DNA of 51,745 nucleotides, from the NCBI GenBank assembly GCA_964386535.1, contig CAYLRY010000018.1:1-51745 (forward strand), read 5' to 3'. A program made the translations under genes and the position numbers. Shown here piece after piece: positions 1 to 8,520 of this stretch (its first letter is position 1; the number at the start of each line of letters is the position of its first letter). The notes under the pieces were generated by a model. The model was not told the DNA's origin. It ran no database searches and saw only the letters and a program-made list of their open reading frames with translations. The DNA comes from CAYLRY01 sp964386535. Lineage in GTDB: Bacteria; Chloroflexota; Dehalococcoidia; Dehalococcoidales; UBA3254.

Positions 1-9
1 CATCTCTAA

Positions 10-2541
10 CTATGCCTCCCACTTCATTACTTCTACCAGGCAGGAGTTGTTGGCCATGCCCGGAGCGTTCTTAGAGACCGGTCTGCCCGGGGTCAGCAGG
101 TTCATACAGCCGCCCCTATCTATGCTGCCTGCTTTACCCGGCTCCAGCGGATCATACTTAGCAGAAGCCTGATAGGAATGTATCGTGCCAGGTCTTATGC
201 GTTCGGTAATTTGAGCAATGGCCAGTACCCCACCGCGGTCGTTATAGACCTTGACAATATCGCCATGCTGGATGCCGCGTGCGGCTGCATCCGCCGGACA
301 TAATCTTACCGGCCACCAGGAATAACCATCTTTTTTAACCCGGTGTATTGGAATATCCTCCAGCCAGGGATTCTTATTATCATGATGGGTATGGTAAGAA
401 AACCGTACATGAGGCGTAATCATCTGCAAGGGATATTTTTTCACCAGTTCCTTAGTATCATAACCTTCCCAGCTAGGGATATAACGTGGAAGCGGAGGTC
501 TTTCTTTATCGTTCGGGTCAAATTTTAACAAACTCTGGGAGACAAATTCGATTTTGCCGCTGTAGGTTGCCAGTAAATGAGCTTTAGGAGTTCCCAAATT
601 AGGATTCATGGGATCCGGAGTATCGCATGGACGGCCTTCATAAAACCAGCGATTGGAGACTGTAGGTTTATAATCATCCGGCAAAGGTACTACGAAGTAA
701 CCTTTCTTTTTAAAGTCCTCGTAGGTGATATATTTGGGAAGATCGGAATAGTTGAAGATCTTTTTCATCCATTCTTCATCCGTATTGCCTTCGGTATATT
801 CATCATAAATATCCAGTCTCTTTGCCAGCTCTTTGTAGATTTCCCAGTCCGCTTTGGCTTCCCATAAAGGCTCGATGCACTTATGCTGGAAAATAATCAC
901 CCTGTGATTAGTCCCCGCATTACCATGTCCGTATCCACCAGGAGCAGTCCACTCAGAGATGTCCTGGCGCTCAAAGTTCGTGGTAGCTGGCAGTATAACA
1001 TCACCAAACTTGGTCTCACTCTGCCAATGGCAGTCCTGCATTACCACAAACTCCAGCTTGGGACTCTGGTACATTCTAACCCAGCGGTTGGTCTCGGTCA
1101 TGGTACTGATAAATGAGCCGCCATGACGGTGGATCATTTTAATTTCAGAGCCGTTGGGGCCCGGCTCAGGGAACTGCATAGCTTTAAGATTTTGATCAAA
1201 GTACTGCCCGCAGAATCCTTCCCCGCGCCAGTGTACGGGCGGATTTAAAATAGACTCAGGGAGGAAAAGTCTATAGACCTTTTGAGTAACGGTATTACGG
1301 TTTGGATAAGCCGGATATTTTGCTACTGTAGAAAAAGCATCCCAGCCCGCAGAAGCGTATCCGGGCATCTTGAAATTGAAGTCCAGAGGAGCGCCCATAG
1401 CTACCCCTCCCCAGATGTTGACACCCGGTTTACCCAATCCCTGCATGGCTATCAGCAGCACCATCAGACGGGCCCATTCGGTGGCATAGGCTTCCCGGCA
1501 GGCGCCTCCAGTACCGTACATAGCGCCACAGGCCAACATCGTCTTCTTGGCCGCCCATTCGCGGGCCAGAGCGGTAATGGTATGTGCAGGGACATCACAG
1601 ATCTTGGCCGCCCACTGCGGCGTTCTTTCAATGCCGTCTTCCTTGCCCAGGATATGGGCTTTAAAATCTTCAAAACCAACTGTCCGGTTTTCTACAAACC
1701 ATTTATCATAAGTGCCCTCTTTTATCCAGATATAAGCGATGGCTTCGGCCATAGCTGCATCCGTACCGGGACGAGGAGCGATCCACTTTTCTCCTACATG
1801 TGCCGCCGTATAGTTACAGAAAGGATCGATAAAGACCCGCTGGATACCCAGTTCCCTCAGCCAGTGACGCCATATGACAGTATCCTGTGCACAATAGCCG
1901 CCGGCGCTGGTATTGGGATCCACTGACCAGAAGACCACCTGCTCACAGTTCTGTAGTCCATCCTGAAGAATATCGAAGTTATCGGAATGTCCCAGTTTCC
2001 AGTAGTAGCCCCAGGCATGAATCGCACCCCAGTGCCAGCCTTCCCAGCTATCCGGATTGTCCAGGCATTCTGTGTATCCCAGGATGTTATAAAAGCGACA
2101 ATAAGGACCCATTTTGTAAAAAAGCAGACCCCAATTGTGGTGAGAAGAAGCATAGGCTGTAATGGCGGCCGGACCATAGGTCTTTCTGATCCTTTTTATT
2201 TCGCCTGCTACCAGGTCCAGCGCCTCTTCCCAGGATATGCGTACGTATTCATCTTTGCCACGCAGTTCCGTATGCCTATCTCCGTTGGGATCGAAATGTT
2301 TACGTTTCATAGGGTACTTTATGCGGTTTTCCGAGTAAACTCTCATCCTCTCGGCTACCACATAAGGATTTAAAGTGGTCATGCGTGGATCAGAAAAAGT
2401 CTTGCCCCTGGCTTTTATCGTCCATCCGCCCTTATCTGTTTCATCAAAAATAATGGGACGCATGCGAACAATCTTGCCGTCTCTGACAGTTACTTTGACG
2501 GGACCACCTACGGTACATTGCATAAACTGTTGTTCTGCCAT
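10..2541 (-). CDS. Molybdopterin oxidoreductase resembling pyrogallol-phloroglucinol transhydroxylase large subunit
   Basis: An 843-residue DMSO-reductase-family protein. The N-terminus has only one Cys (C9), so it lacks the usual N-terminal [4Fe-4S] motif, as in the Pelobacter transhydroxylase alpha subunit. Active-site residues described for that enzyme (His144, Tyr152, Asp174, Ser175 as Mo ligand, Tyr404) have counterparts at H134, Y142, D164, S165 and Y395, at an almost constant offset of 9-10. Family members use a bis-pterin guanine dinucleotide Mo/W centre, and the prototype moves hydroxyl groups between polyphenols. No Tat signal is visible, so it is probably cytoplasmic. The ATG has a strong GGAGGAG site. 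It lies 20 bp after the DUF362 gene and is last in the leftward run seen here. The FeS small subunit of the prototype is not in the window but could lie beyond base 1. Substrate is inferred; acetylene-hydratase-like or other hydratase activity is possible. Confidence 0.82.
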   Translation of the reverse strand: MAEQQFMQCTVGGPVKVTVRDGKIVRMRPIIFDETDKGGWTIKARGKTFSDPRMTTLNPYVVAERMRVYSENRIKYPMKRKHFDPNGDRHTELRGKDEYVRISWEEALDLVAGEIKRIRKTYGPAAITAYASSHHNWGLLFYKMGPYCRFYNILGYTECLDNPDSWEGWHWGAIHAWGYYWKLGHSDNFDILQDGLQNCEQVVFWSVDPNTSAGGYCAQDTVIWRHWLRELGIQRVFIDPFCNYTAAHVGEKWIAPRPGTDAAMAEAIAYIWIKEGTYDKWFVENRTVGFEDFKAHILGKEDGIERTPQWAAKICDVPAHTITALAREWAAKKTMLACGAMYGTGGACREAYATEWARLMVLLIAMQGLGKPGVNIWGGVAMGAPLDFNFKMPGYASAGWDAFSTVAKYPAYPNRNTVTQKVYRLFLPESILNPPVHWRGEGFCGQYFDQNLKAMQFPEPGPNGSEIKMIHRHGGSFISTMTETNRWVRMYQSPKLEFVVMQDCHWQSETKFGDVILPATTNFERQDISEWTAPGGYGHGNAGTNHRVIIFQHKCIEPLWEAKADWEIYKELAKRLDIYDEYTEGNTDEEWMKKIFNYSDLPKYITYEDFKKKGYFVVPLPDDYKPTVSNRWFYEGRPCDTPDPMNPNLGTPKAHLLATYSGKIEFVSQSLLKFDPNDKERPPLPRYIPSWEGYDTKELVKKYPLQMITPHVRFSYHTHHDNKNPWLEDIPIHRVKKDGYSWWPVRLCPADAAARGIQHGDIVKVYNDRGGVLAIAQITERIRPGTIHSYQASAKYDPLEPGKAGSIDRGGCMNLLTPGRPVSKNAPGMANNSCLVEVMKWEA

Positions 2542-2561
2542 TGATTTAACTCCTCCGCCTG

Positions 2562-3830
2562 TTATTCAAGCTCCGAATAATTCTCTCTCATTTTATGCAT
2601 ATAGTTACGGAAATTGCTGCATATTTCTTCATATCTTCCGCGTAGATAGGCACTATCTTCATGCTCGATAAAATCCTTACGGTCTAAAATACTAAATATA
2701 ATAAAGGGTTCAGCCGGAGGACAACCTCCTGCCATGACTCCCTTTCCTCTGAATTTTTTATTACAATCCCCTACCAGAATGACGTTTCTGGGATCAACTC
2801 CCTCTGGTAATTCTTCAGTGCGGCCCATCAAAATATGTATTCCTGCGTGCTTATCGTATTCTCCCATACACTTTAAATTTTCCATGGTATAGGCCAGCAG
2901 ACCCTGGCAGCTACTACAGGCATTTTTAGCCTGTATGTGGTACTCAGGCCATTGCTTAAAACCTCCAAGATAAGGAATCCATAGCTTCTTATAGACCTCT
3001 TTAATGCTCCTGCCACGGATTTCTATAGAGTCTTCTTCAAAAACTCCCAGATTTCTTTCTACTGCTGGCTTAAAATAGGGCACTTTATTGATATCCAGAC
3101 CGACCATCCGGCAGGCTGTGGCGTCTACAGCCACAGGATCTTTCCCGGCTACCACACAACCAAAATCTACTGGAATGTTGCTGTGGGGCCCGAACCCTTC
3201 GGCCGGCCTTATCATATCCACTATGTTCAGGTCAACTTTTATTACTGACCATAAGTCCATCATGGCCTCTGCCAGGTTAGTTTGATGCATCTGATAATGC
3301 ACTTTGTCCTGTACTACCCCCTTGATGTTTTTTAAAGCACAGGTGAATACCATGCTGACATGGGGTTTAAATATAGGCAAATTGATAACATGGTCAGCTT
3401 CAAGTAAAAAACGAGGTATTAAAATGCGCTTAATATCGGACCTGGCGTCCCGGATAGGAAGGCTGATCAGGTCTTTCTCGTGTTTTATGTCAATTACAGC
3501 ATCAGCCCCGGCTTCCTCTGCTGCTCTTTTTATTCCGCTGACTTCCAGGCTCCGTAGAGTATCAGCGCCAATAGCCGAGGCCTCAGCGATGATTATCTTT
3601 TTAACTTTAGCTTTTCGTAGAGTCTTAACTACCGCTGTTACCATAGCCGGGCTAGTATTAACACTGGTTTCAGGTCTGAAAATATGTCCGGCATTCGGTT
3701 TGACTACCACGGTTGAATCCGGTTTGATCAGCGATTCAAGGCCTCCCAGCAGGGAGAGAGCCTCTTCCACCATGGATTGAGGCTGCTCTCCTTTAACTAT
3801 CGCTACTATAGTTTTTTTATTTTCCGCCAC
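2562..3830 (-). CDS. DUF362 domain protein
   Basis: A 422-residue protein with DUF362 signatures: a VVVKPNAG-like segment near residue 42, NLPIFKPH near 150-157, and a conserved KDPVAVDATACR stretch near 230-241. DUF362 proteins are of unknown function and some carry ferredoxin clusters. Here the C-terminal part has Cys305, Cys308 and Cys321 but no full 8-Cys ferredoxin motif. The start is GTG at 3830 with an AGGGG site about 11 bases upstream. It sits 20 bp before the transhydroxylase-like gene and 92 bp after the 6-oxocamphor-hydrolase-like gene, all leftward, so it is likely co-transcribed. It could serve as an electron-transfer or maturation partner of the molybdenum enzyme; this is inference from position only. 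Confidence 0.8.
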   Translation of the reverse strand: MAENKKTIVAIVKGEQPQSMVEEALSLLGGLESLIKPDSTVVVKPNAGHIFRPETSVNTSPAMVTAVVKTLRKAKVKKIIIAEASAIGADTLRSLEVSGIKRAAEEAGADAVIDIKHEKDLISLPIRDARSDIKRILIPRFLLEADHVINLPIFKPHVSMVFTCALKNIKGVVQDKVHYQMHQTNLAEAMMDLWSVIKVDLNIVDMIRPAEGFGPHSNIPVDFGCVVAGKDPVAVDATACRMVGLDINKVPYFKPAVERNLGVFEEDSIEIRGRSIKEVYKKLWIPYLGGFKQWPEYHIQAKNACSSCQGLLAYTMENLKCMGEYDKHAGIHILMGRTEELPEGVDPRNVILVGDCNKKFRGKGVMAGGCPPAEPFIIFSILDRKDFIEHEDSAYLRGRYEEICSNFRNYMHKMRENYSELE

Positions 3831-3922
3831 TCAACGTTTCCCCTTCAGCTCCCTGACCTTTAAAAAACATTTCCTGAATTCTCGTTTTATATCATAAATC
3901 AAAATCTATATTCAGGATTATA

Positions 3923-4774
3923 TTATTTCCTTTTCTCCGCATCCGTCCATTTCGATTTAATATCATCAAAATGATGATGCATCTGAGTAATCTGGTTGCC
4001 GAAGTTTTCCAGACCAATTTGTAGATGGAAATCTTCATGAAGTATACGCTTCCACGGGCGAACAGTAATTTCATGCGTAAGACGGCGAATCATACGCGGT
4101 TGTTTCATTATTTTTTCCGCAATTTCCCATGCCCGGGGCAGGAGCTTTTCTCTGGGCACGATCTCATTAACCAGACCCCAATCGAGACAGGTCTTGGCAT
4201 CGACGCCGTTGACCATAAACATCATATAATTTCCACGTTTAAGACCGCAGATTGCCTGGATGATCAGACCCTGCGCATCGCCCGGCACAGTTGCATCCCC
4301 AAAATGGTCGTCACGCAGGACGAAATCCGGTACACAGAGGGTGATATCGCTCATCATGGCATTCTCCCAGTGCAAACCAGGCCCATTAATGGCGCCGATG
4401 GTGGGTACCTCAATATCATAGATCCAGTTGTCCACCACTTTGCGGGCATCATGCCAGACATTGTCAAAAATTACATTTTTGTCGGGATTATCCTCAGCCT
4501 CAGCAAAAGAATGCATATCGAAATCACCGATCCAGTATGGATCTGTAGAGGTTAAAATGATAAGCTCGTTTTCCGGATCATGCCCAATAGTAGTCCAGGC
4601 CTCACACATCGCCTGGTGCATTTCAAAGCTCCATTTTACAGGTCCGCCGTGGGTATGCATGCGCACCTGTAGAATACCATTTCTGCGTTCAAAATCCATG
4701 TGCTCGGCAAAAATCTTTTTGTAGTCTTCAAGTTTGGGATAAGGGACCTTACTTGTTCCAGGTTTGGGTGACAT
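3923..4774 (-). CDS. Crotonase-fold hydrolase resembling 6-oxocamphor hydrolase (cyclic beta-diketone C-C hydrolase)
   Basis: A 283-residue enoyl-CoA hydratase/isomerase-superfamily protein. From memory of the Rhodococcus 6-oxocamphor hydrolase sequence, long stretches align: IEVPTIGAINGP, MMSDITL, VPGDAQG, LLPRAWEIAEKI. The three catalytic residues known for that enzyme (His122, His145, Asp154) correspond to H135, H157 and D166, with matching spacing for the last pair. 6-Oxocamphor hydrolase performs a retro-Claisen opening of cyclic 1,3-diketones on free, non-CoA substrates. The protein also lacks the paired Glu residues of ordinary enoyl-CoA hydratases. The ATG has a near-perfect AAGGAGG site. 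Neighbours (transhydroxylase-like Mo enzyme, hydroxyacyl dehydrogenase, cupin) fit ring opening after reduction of an aromatic triol or diol. A CoA-thioester hydrolase such as a 6-oxocyclohexenecarbonyl-CoA hydrolase relative is the main alternative. Confidence 0.8.
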   Translation of the reverse strand: MSPKPGTSKVPYPKLEDYKKIFAEHMDFERRNGILQVRMHTHGGPVKWSFEMHQAMCEAWTTIGHDPENELIILTSTDPYWIGDFDMHSFAEAEDNPDKNVIFDNVWHDARKVVDNWIYDIEVPTIGAINGPGLHWENAMMSDITLCVPDFVLRDDHFGDATVPGDAQGLIIQAICGLKRGNYMMFMVNGVDAKTCLDWGLVNEIVPREKLLPRAWEIAEKIMKQPRMIRRLTHEITVRPWKRILHEDFHLQIGLENFGNQITQMHHHFDDIKSKWTDAEKRK

Positions 4775-4909
4775 ATTGTCCTCCTTTTCTTCTTTCGCCT
4801 TATATCATCATTGCAATAAGTATATTTTTAACACCTGATGGGCGCGCCTTTTGGTTCGCCTTAAAAACATTATCGACTATCTTCCATGAAAGAGCAACTC
4901 GATTCACGG

Positions 4910-5881
4910 TCAGGACTGATCTTGACTGCCTTTTTCTCTGGCTTTAAAGTCAACTAGTTGCTGCAACAGCTTCCGGTTATTTTCCTTCAGAACCTGCTCT
5001 TTTGATTTTCCTGCATAATTATACCAGCCTTTGCCTGCTTTAATTCCAAGGTCTCCGTTATCAACTTTAGCTATTAGTTGTTGAGAAGGATCACTGGCAT
5101 TACTTAACTCAATAAAAAGCCGGCGGCTTACTGCCATGGAGGTATCCAGCCCGATCATATCTTCTGCCTCCTGGGGACCTAAACAAGCCATACGGAACCC
5201 TATGCTTCCCTTAACGGCTGAATCCAGGTCTTCAGGAGTCACTACGCCTTCATCCAACAAAAAATCTATCTCTCGCTCCAGCGCTGCTGTAAGACGGTTG
5301 ATAATAAAGCCAGGGAAAGTTTTCCTTACCATTACCGGCTTTTTCTCCGCTTTAATCATTAGTGCTCTGGCAATTTGCACAGTTTCCTCACTGGTCTTTT
5401 CTCCAAGGTGAATTTCCACTACCGGAATAATATGAGCCGGGTTAAAATAATGTACACCTATCATTCTTTCCGGATAATTCATGTCTTTGCTTAATTCATT
5501 TATGGTATAACTGCTGGTATTACTGGCTATGATGGCTTTTGAGCTGTATTTTTCTAGCAGGCTGAATATCTCTTTTTTTGCTTTAAGTATTTCGGGTATA
5601 GCTTCCACAATATAATCAAAGTCACCTATTATTTTCTCGAGCGACTGCGTAGTGACAGGCTTAATCCTGTTTAATATATTTTCTAAATCCTCTTCCAGCA
5701 GGTTAAATTGCCTGAATTGTCTCAAATTTGACTCAATCTGGGCTATTGCTCTCTTTAAAATATCCGTCTGAACATCCACCAGTTGTACAGGTAATCCTGC
5801 CTGGGCAATATTCTGTGCAATCCCTATTCCCATAATACCGGCGCCAATGACAACTGCTTTCTCAATCTGGTTTATTTTCAT
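4910..5881 (-). CDS. 3-Hydroxyacyl-CoA dehydrogenase family protein
   Basis: A 323-residue NAD-dependent dehydrogenase. The Rossmann motif GAGIMG is at 13-18. The catalytic dyad is H144 and E156 (12 apart, as in human H158/E170), with N121 and N194 in the expected substrate-binding segments. The C-terminal domain contains FRMACLGPQEAEDMIGLD (229-246). The FRxAxxGP form recalls the L-gulonate dehydrogenase/lambda-crystallin and carnitine dehydrogenase branch as much as 3-hydroxybutyryl-CoA dehydrogenase, so a free 3-hydroxy acid substrate is possible. The gene overlaps the upstream cupin by 4 bases (ATGA), implying translational coupling. In this cluster it may oxidise the hydroxy-oxo acid released by the downstream hydrolase; this is inference. 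Confidence 0.88.
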   Translation of the reverse strand: MKINQIEKAVVIGAGIMGIGIAQNIAQAGLPVQLVDVQTDILKRAIAQIESNLRQFRQFNLLEEDLENILNRIKPVTTQSLEKIIGDFDYIVEAIPEILKAKKEIFSLLEKYSSKAIIASNTSSYTINELSKDMNYPERMIGVHYFNPAHIIPVVEIHLGEKTSEETVQIARALMIKAEKKPVMVRKTFPGFIINRLTAALEREIDFLLDEGVVTPEDLDSAVKGSIGFRMACLGPQEAEDMIGLDTSMAVSRRLFIELSNASDPSQQLIAKVDNGDLGIKAGKGWYNYAGKSKEQVLKENNRKLLQQLVDFKAREKGSQDQS

Positions 5882-6249
5882 CTCTGATGGTTCACCAAAT
5901 CAATACATGAGAGAGTTTTTAAGTCTTTCCTTCCAGAATTTTTAATAGAATGCATTTCGCCACAACGGGTCAAGATCAAGTCACCAGCCTTTATCTCAAA
6001 TTCTTCCTTTTCATTCTTGATGATACCTGTTCCGTCTAAAATGAACATTACTTCTGTGTGTTCACAAGGATGCATGGGGTATAGCTTTCCCGGCTCAATT
6101 ATGCTGTATTTCATGGCAAAGCTTAACTTCCCGGTGTTATCAAGATTGCCTTTACCGATAAGCCACTTGTTTTTAATTCCTAATTTTAATGAACCGAGCA
6201 AGGCATCTACATCCTGCTCGTTCGAATCTTCAAACTTACGTAAAATCAA
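5878..6249 (-). CDS. Small cupin-domain protein
   Basis: A 123-residue single-domain cupin. Motif 1 is around PMHPCEHTEVMFILDGTG (residues 58-75) with H60, H64 and E66 as likely metal ligands. Motif 2 (AGDLILTRCGEMHSIKN) supplies H100. The start is taken as TTG at 6249 because AGGAG lies upstream and no ATG is available; the exact start is uncertain. It is the first gene of the leftward cluster and its stop overlaps the dehydrogenase start. Small cupins can be isomerases, dioxygenases or ligand sensors; no specific activity can be assigned. An anaerobic setting makes a dioxygenase role less likely. Confidence 0.72.
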   Translation of the reverse strand: MILRKFEDSNEQDVDALLGSLKLGIKNKWLIGKGNLDNTGKLSFAMKYSIIEPGKLYPMHPCEHTEVMFILDGTGIIKNEKEEFEIKAGDLILTRCGEMHSIKNSGRKDLKTLSCIDLVNHQR

Positions 6250-6569
6250 GCCGGATATGTTCTCCTAGCGCAATCTTATCTGATGCGATATTTCAAATAA
6301 TAATATGCAAAGGCAAATCAATAAGTAATTGGAAAAGGGATTATTCTAACATCAGAAAATGACTTATTTTCATTCTACAGTATGCCTCAATAGTCCCAGA
6401 TATCATTTCAGTCATATCGGTCATTACGGGGGTAACATTGCAGGTAATTGATAAAACTGTTTTCAGAAGCACCAAAATTAGCGTATTTTCAGACCATAGT
6501 TGTATAATTAGTATACGAAACACCGTTATAAAATTTTAAATTGATTTTTTCGAAGAAACAGGCGTATTT
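6250..6569. other. Divergent intergenic region between cupin cluster and sensor kinase
   Basis: A gene-free 320-bp stretch between the leftward cupin start and the rightward kinase start, so it must hold two divergent promoters. A TATAAT hexamer is at 6503-6508 on the + strand, about 60 bases before the kinase ATG, but I see no convincing -35 at the right distance. A 60-codon leftward reading frame at 6341-6523 has no family resemblance and is judged accidental. Confidence 0.4.
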
Positions 6570-7661
6570 ATGTCTACCGGAACAAAGAAAAAATTAGCCC
6601 CTGTTGTTGCACCTCAAGAGGAAAATATACAGGAACGTGAAGTTTTTATACGTACCGTTCTGGAAAATGCACCTTGTCCTTTACTGGTTATTAACCCAGA
6701 TACCTCAATCAACTATGTTAATTCTGCACTGGAAGATTTTACCGGTTATAGTTCGGCGGAATTGATTGGATGTAAAGCGCCCTATCCCTGGTGGATAGGT
6801 GATACGGAAGCACAGATATATGATCTGAAGTTGGCCCTTTTACATGGAGAACAAAAACGGGAGAGATTCGGCCGTAAAAAAAGAGGGGAGCTTTTCTGGA
6901 TACAGGTTTCCGATCAGCCTGTAATCATTAATGGTGAACTAAAGTACTTTTTATCAAACTGGGTAGATATTACTGAACGTAAAAAGTCGGAAGAGCAGCT
7001 ATCACGTTTGAATCAGGAATTACGTAACCTTACTGCACATCTGGATTCGGTTCGGGAAGAAGAGCGTGCTAATATGTCCCGTATGATCCACGATGAACTG
7101 GGGCAGGCTTTAACCGCCTTGAAAATGGATGTCTGCTGGTTAAAGAAAAATCTCACTGATAGTCAAAAATCTCTTGTGGAATTAACTGATTCTATGATCA
7201 AGTTGATTGATGAAACTTTCCAAAAAGTTAGGTGGCTTTCTACAATCCTGCGCCCTACATGGCTGGATGACCTCGGCCTTACAGATACCATGAAATGGCT
7301 GACCGAAGAATTCCAGGAGATGACAGATATTAAGTGTAAAATAACCATTGATCGTAAACTGGAACTTGACAAACAACTTTCAACTTCTATTTACCGCATT
7401 TTCCAGGAAGCTTTAACCAATATATTCCGGCATTCTAAGGCTTCACAGGTAAGAATCAGCATAAAAATGGTCCACAGCCACGTAGAATTTAAGATCAGAG
7501 ATAATGGGGTAGGTATTTCTAAAAAGCAGATGACCAGTCCTCGCTCCTTCGGCATCATGGGCATGCGAGAACGTGCGCAATTCCTGGGAGGGACTTTTGA
7601 TATAAAAGGCATAAAAAATAAAGGAACATTTATTACAGTCACCCTCCCTTTTTCGAATTAA
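6570..7661 (+). CDS. PAS-domain sensor histidine kinase, NarL/HisKA_3 type
   Basis: A 363-residue soluble kinase with no transmembrane segment. A PAS domain spans about residues 25-140 (INPDTSINYVN, then a PAC-like VSDQPVIINGELKYF). The HisKA_3 box is at 170-182 with phosphoacceptor H174 in MIHDELGQA. The HATPase domain follows with an N-box (ALTNIFRHSKAS), a G1 box (DNGVGIS) and FGIMGMRERA. It is followed 83 bp later by its probable response regulator. With no membrane anchor it probably reads an intracellular or diffusible signal through PAS. It is divergent from the transhydroxylase/diketone-hydrolase cluster, so it may control those genes; this is inference. Confidence 0.93.
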   Translation: MSTGTKKKLAPVVAPQEENIQEREVFIRTVLENAPCPLLVINPDTSINYVNSALEDFTGYSSAELIGCKAPYPWWIGDTEAQIYDLKLALLHGEQKRERFGRKKRGELFWIQVSDQPVIINGELKYFLSNWVDITERKKSEEQLSRLNQELRNLTAHLDSVREEERANMSRMIHDELGQALTALKMDVCWLKKNLTDSQKSLVELTDSMIKLIDETFQKVRWLSTILRPTWLDDLGLTDTMKWLTEEFQEMTDIKCKITIDRKLELDKQLSTSIYRIFQEALTNIFRHSKASQVRISIKMVHSHVEFKIRDNGVGISKKQMTSPRSFGIMGMRERAQFLGGTFDIKGIKNKGTFITVTLPFSN

Positions 7662-7744
7662 TCCTTTTTATTCTATTTAACAAAGCCGTAAAGAGCATGA
7701 TTAAAAAAGCAAGTTGACATTTTATTTACCTCTGGAGGTTAAAA

Positions 7745-8380
7745 ATGCTTCGTATACTGGTGGCAGACGATCATCCTGTAGTACGACAGGGCATAATGCG
7801 AATAATTGAAGATACACAGGATATGAAGGTCACCGGTGAAGCCGGGAACGGCCTTGACGTCTTAAAACAAATTAAAGAGAAGGAATTTGATCTAGTGCTT
7901 CTCGATATATCAATGCCCGGATCTGACGGTCTGGAAGTAATCCGCGAGATAAAAAAATCCAGGCCGGGATTACCTGTACTTATTCTTACTATTCATCCTG
8001 AAAAATACTACGGTCTGCGAATGTTGCAGGCTGGAGCTTCTGGATACCTCACCAAACAAAACGCTCCCTATGAATTAATAGAGGCTATCCGTAAAGTCTC
8101 TAAGGGGGGTATGTATATAAGCAATTCTCTGGCTGAAATGCTCGTCACTTCTAAACGGACCGGTAGCGGTAGACCAAGCCATGAATCTCTCTCAGATAGA
8201 GAATACCAGGTTATGTATATGATCGCCACCGGAAAAAAGGTTAAGGCTATTGCAAATGAATTGAGCATCAGTGTTAAAACCATCCATGTACATCGCAGGC
8301 ATATCATGGAAAAAATGAATATGACCAGCAACGCAGATATTATTCACTATGCAATCCAAAACGGTATTCTGGAGTCTTGA
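7745..8380 (+). CDS. NarL/FixJ-family response regulator
   Basis: A 211-residue two-domain regulator. The receiver domain (about 1-120) has acidic residues D8 and D9, phosphoacceptor D54 (VLLDISMPG), the TIH segment near 82-84 and K104 (GYLTKQN). The C-terminal LuxR-type helix-turn-helix begins with LSDREYQVMYMIATGK and includes LSISVKTIHVHRRHIMEKM. The ATG has a strong TGGAGG site. It is paired with the upstream PAS kinase. The target promoters are unknown; the divergent cupin-to-transhydroxylase cluster is the obvious candidate. Confidence 0.95.
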   Translation: MLRILVADDHPVVRQGIMRIIEDTQDMKVTGEAGNGLDVLKQIKEKEFDLVLLDISMPGSDGLEVIREIKKSRPGLPVLILTIHPEKYYGLRMLQAGASGYLTKQNAPYELIEAIRKVSKGGMYISNSLAEMLVTSKRTGSGRPSHESLSDREYQVMYMIATGKKVKAIANELSISVKTIHVHRRHIMEKMNMTSNADIIHYAIQNGILES

Positions 8381-8520
8381 TAATATTTTTCATGTAACGG
8401 CAATGCATTTATACGAATATTCTATGTAATCTGCTTGAGTGTTATAATCCAGACATAATAGTCTAACCTGAATTGTTAATCCTAAATCCGTTTTACCCGG
8501 ACTTATTAAGGAGGTAGTTC

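Noticed and set aside
1282..1926. A 214-codon open frame on the + strand
   Set aside because: Antisense to the transhydroxylase-like gene; no family resemblance and no ribosome site.
6341..6523. A 60-codon leftward frame in the divergent region
   Set aside because: No ribosome site, no recognisable motif; chance frame in an intergenic stretch.
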